From assembly GCA_963580455.1 (NCBI GenBank), contig OY756967.1:2378501-2442500 (forward strand): DNA of 64,000 nt, read 5' to 3'. Positions 60,841-64,000 of this stretch are shown here, piece by piece. Source of the DNA: Euonymus europaeus (taxonomy: Eukaryota; Streptophyta; Magnoliopsida; Celastrales; Celastraceae). A program made the position numbers and the translations under genes. Under the pieces are notes generated by a model that worked only from the letters and a program-made list of their open reading frames with translations, ran no database searches and was not told where the DNA came from. Position 1 is the first letter of the stretch, and each line of letters starts with the position of its first letter.

Positions 60841-60930
60841 TAGATAGATAAGTATAGATAGATAGATAGATATAGATATAGAAGTCTAGATAGATAACCG
60901 CTCTATATATAAGTATATATATATATATTT
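60841..60930. repeat. TAGA/TA microsatellite
   Basis: Runs of TAGA, TATAGA and (TA)n directly outside the proposed Helitron 5' end. Confidence 0.85.
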
Positions 60931-61800
60931 AAGATAGATGTATATATAAATTAAATATCTGCATTGATTTAACATGCTAAATAGACAATACCAAATAGAA
61001 AAAAATATGTTTTAACAAAGAGACTCTTTATAATCGATGAAATACTATAAAATTACAAATAACAAGCTTGCTAAAGGAATTCCTACTAAACTTATAATCA
61101 AATCATTATTTGCACATCTTTATTTTAGAAAAGTATAAAAAAATGGAATAAAATGAATAATACAAACTTGTTAAGGTGAAAAATATGAGCTCGGTCATAC
61201 AACTTCTTAAATATAATTGTATTTTTTATTTATTTGGACCCAGAGCTATTTTAACCCCTTACGTAAGTCAGTTTTTTGGTCTGGCTGCACGTCCAATCAA
61301 CAAGAAAAGAAGCACGTTTTTACCATTTCTTATTTATGTTAATTATTTATTTTATTGAAAACGTAATTGTCGTTTCTCTCTCCAAATCCATCATCTACAA
61401 ACATATTCTCCATTGCCGGACGAGAACAATTTTAGTTTGACAAGCGAGAAGAACATTAAAGTTGCCTCCAAAACAGAAAGGAACAGCCCACGCGAAAAAT
61501 TTGGAGGTCTCGAGGGACCCAAAGAGGTAAGGAAGAAACATGTGGGTATTCAAGTCAAATAAATGGGCCAGGACCTCGAGCTCCCACGGGGCACGATGCT
61601 CCACGTCTAGTTTGCTGTGTATTGAGGATTTTTCATCGATTTTGAGTGCACATGGATTGCTGGCAACCGAGTCGAATACATGGTCGTGGACGAGGAAGAC
61701 AGTGCCTCCATTTCAAGAGAGATAAAATGGAGGTCTTGAAGAGAAAGATAGAGAAGGAGGGCGGAGATATGGTTTTGACTTTTGGTATTTGTGTTTTATG
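60931..61800. other. Intergenic, no gene seen
   Basis: AT-rich, then a GC-mixed stretch at 61400-61740 with no recognisable protein. Confidence 0.35.
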
Positions 61801-62666
61801 ATTTTATAAAGGAAAAAAGTTAAGGTATGAACCTTGTACTTTCAAGAAAGTATCAATTTGCAATTTGCACTTTGAAACGTATCAAATTGCATCTCAAACT
61901 TCTATCTTCGTATATTGTTATACATTCTGTTCAAATGTCATTTTATTTTGGTTGATTTTACACCATTTAATTGACATAACATTTTATTTTTTATTTTAAA
62001 AGCATAAAAATATTTATTTGTATTCCCAAACCAAATCCTCATTTCACACCAACAAAACCCTAAATCTTTCCTTCATTCTCGTAGCTCACTCTTTAGTTCG
62101 ATATTGCTGCCAAAAAATGATGTATGTTGTTTTTTGAACATCAATGGCTTCTTTTGGTGTAATATAATTATGCAAGGCTTTCTAATTTATTGAGTAATTG
62201 TTAATTTTATTATTTAGAGTTGTTGGAGAATTGTATGTAATGTCAAATTACTTATTTTATTGCGATTTTGTTGTTTGAGTACTTGGTTAAAGTGTCTGAA
62301 ATGTATCAACCCTTAAAGAGATACTGTCATTCTTATTTGCATTTACTTAAGTGCTGAATTGATCCATTTTTATATGTTAAGGGTACGTTATTATCTATTT
62401 TTATAAGTTTAGGGTGCATTTTGATCCAAAGTACAATGTGCAAATTGACACTCGTCAAAATTTAAGTGGTTTATTCATGTAGGACATTGCTAACGACGTA
62501 AATGTGCCAAATCAACATAAATAAATGACATTTGGACGGAATGTATAACGATATATGAAAATGAAAGTTCGAGATGTAATTTGATACTTTTTAAAGTACA
62601 AGGTACAAATTGATACTTTTGTTGAAAGTACATTGTGCAAGCCCTAACTTTTTCCTTTAATAAATC
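61801..62666. mobile_element. Element with long terminal inverted repeats (Mutator-like)
   Basis: About 130-150 bp at each end are inverted copies: the left arm has AAAGGAAAAAAGTTAAGG, AGTATCAATTTG and TTATACATTCTG; the right arm, read inward, has AAAGGAAAAAGTTAGGG, AGTATCAATTTG and TTATACATTCCG. Flanks GTTTTATG and GATTTATG match at 7 of 8. No transposase. Long TIRs and a target duplication of about 8-9 bp suggest a non-autonomous Mutator-like element. Confidence 0.7.
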
Positions 62667-62806
62667 GATTTATGTGTATTTTGTGAGTAATAGTAGGGTG
62701 CATTTGAATAGGTATATAGGGGAGGTTTCATTTAACTTAACGCAATATAATTTTAAGATTTAATCTACACGTATTATTTCCTTCTATACCACTTTGAAGA
62801 GTATTA

Positions 62807-63364
62807 GAGTGTGTTTGAATATTATTTTCTTTTTTAGTTTTTAAAAACGATTTTGGGTATATTTTTTAGAAACACTTTTTAAGAAAAAAACTGTTAAAAA
62901 ATTCTATTTGGTTGGATATTTGACTATGTTTTCGGAAACTGAAAAACATGAAATTAAAATTGAAATTTAGTCAAATGAAATTAAAATTCATCCAAATGAA
63001 ACTCAAACTTATCAAAATGAAATTCAAATTCATCAATCGGGTCAAAATTAAGGTGATTTTGGGTCAACACCGGAACAAGGCCTTCCGGTGGCCGGACGAC
63101 GATGTCGGTGGAGAGAGGTGAGTCACCGTCGGGAGTGAGAGGAGAGAGAGAAAAATAAAATAAAATAAATTCATCTTAATTACAATTATGTCACTTGAAA
63201 ATCTTACAAAACAATGTTGTTTTGATTTTCTAGTTTTTAAAAACTGAAAAATGAAAACTGTTTTTAAAAATAAATACTCAAAACAAGTTAACAAATGAAT
63301 TTTAAGCAATCATCTGATTTTTCAAAACATAAAATAGTTTTGAAAACACCAAACAAACACACTC
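62807..63364. mobile_element. Harbinger-type MITE (TSD TTA)
   Basis: Ends GAGTGTGTTTG and its inverted copy, flanked by TTA at 62804-62806 and 63365-63367. Subterminal T-rich/A-rich arms pair further (GTTTTTAAAAACGATTTT versus AGTTTTTAAAAACTG). The middle holds a GC-rich block at 63061-63150 and repeats of GAAATTAAAATTCATC. Confidence 0.7.
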
Positions 63365-63367
63365 TTA

Positions 63368-64000
63368 TTTTTTATTAATTAGAAAAATATATGTCGAATC
63401 GGTCCTCTCAAGGGCTGGCCGGATGAATAGTACTCCCGTGTTTTCTGAACTTGCCCAATCTAGTTGCCGTACGCCGGCAATGATACTCGTGGAAACACCT
63501 CACCACAAAGTCATGACACACCCATCGAATATTCTTGTTTTTAAAGAAAGGATAGAATGCGATGCAACCCACAACAAATTTGCACACACGTGCCTATTTG
63601 TTCGATCACCAACGGGTACTCTGTAGTGGCTTGCAATTTTAGACTTAATGTGAATTTTGTAATTTATTTATGTTGATATATCAAATTATATCAAAGATAG
63701 AATCTACAAATTACTAAAACGAAAATGATATGTAATCAATATTTTGGAATCCATGGTTGTTTATGTATAGTTATTATATTAATTTATTTATTTTGATTAA
63801 TTATTTTATTGGTTTTACCAATATTATGAGTATTTATTTGATTTTATGATTTTATTATAATTAATTATTAATTTGTAAGGTTTTAACTAATATTTTTTTT
63901 TAGATTTAACATTAATTATTTAAGTTATAATATAAAAATTACATGAGCTCATTATGATTTAACAAATTCATTTCTTCTTAAAGATTTAACACTCATTATT
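63368..64000. other. Intergenic to window end
   Basis: A 67-codon frame at 63423-63626 matches nothing I know and is not called. The final 400 bases are extremely AT-rich. Confidence 0.35.

Larger units (their letters stand above)
55983..60844 (-). mobile_element. Non-autonomous Helitron with captured gene fragments, about 4.9 kb
   Basis: On the minus strand the 3' end reads CCCGTGCAACGCACGGG (7-bp stem, 3-nt loop), eleven bases, then CTAG followed by T, which is the Helitron 3' signature. The proposed 5' end at 60844 reads TCTATACTTATATATA, preceded by A, giving the expected insertion between A and T. The 3' end is firm; the 5' end is less certain because TA/TAGA repeats surround it and a similar TATA-rich motif recurs near 60900. 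No Rep/helicase is encoded. Inside are exon pieces from at least two host genes, both on the minus strand. Confidence 0.7.

Overview
The window is nuclear DNA from a plant, almost certainly a eudicot. It is AT-rich, its genes are broken by GT-AG introns, they are spaced several kilobases apart, and every recognisable protein belongs to a plant family. The species cannot be named from the sequence alone. About ten genes are supported. The rest is intergenic DNA filled with transposable elements, many of which I could delimit to the base from target-site duplications (TSDs).

Left third (1-23.7 kb). A minus-strand gene for the chloroplast ABC ATPase ABCI11 runs off the left edge; seven exons are rebuilt here, including a GC-AG first intron. 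Then come a group IIc WRKY transcription factor (10.1-11.4 kb, +), a two-exon 74-residue membrane protein (12.6-13.5 kb, -), a complete 3.4-kb hAT transposon with a nearly intact transposase (18.9-22.3 kb), and a small intronless gene (23.3 kb, +). Short hAT-type elements with 8-bp TSDs lie at 3.1, 9.4 and 14.3 kb.

Middle third (24-45 kb). A 2-kb copia-like LTR element holds only the start of gag (26.0-28.0 kb). It is followed by a local cluster of DUF3339 small membrane proteins: two intact genes on the plus strand and two broken copies on the minus strand. Two Stowaway-type elements and another hAT element follow. Then come a three-exon nodulin-like/NFD4-like transporter (39.1-42.3 kb, +) and a three-exon class III peroxidase (43.0-44.1 kb, -) with a long GA/G tract directly before its start codon.

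Right third (45-64 kb). A 1.76-kb solo LTR with a perfect 5-bp TSD is followed by a DUF579 arabinogalactan methyltransferase-like gene (48.5 kb, +), a seven-exon conserved gene of unknown function (49.8-52.9 kb, -), and an intronless ribonucleotide reductase small subunit (53.2-54.2 kb, -) with an E2F-type site upstream. From about 56.0 to 60.8 kb a non-autonomous Helitron carries exon fragments of an alanine:glyoxylate aminotransferase 2-like gene and a PIP5-kinase gene. Two more inverted-repeat elements close the window.

The host genes are unrelated housekeeping, wall and signalling genes and form no pathway. I found no convincing new molecular system. The most notable items are the Helitron with captured exons, the hAT transposon that a single stop codon separates from a full-length transposase, and the decaying DUF3339 cluster.
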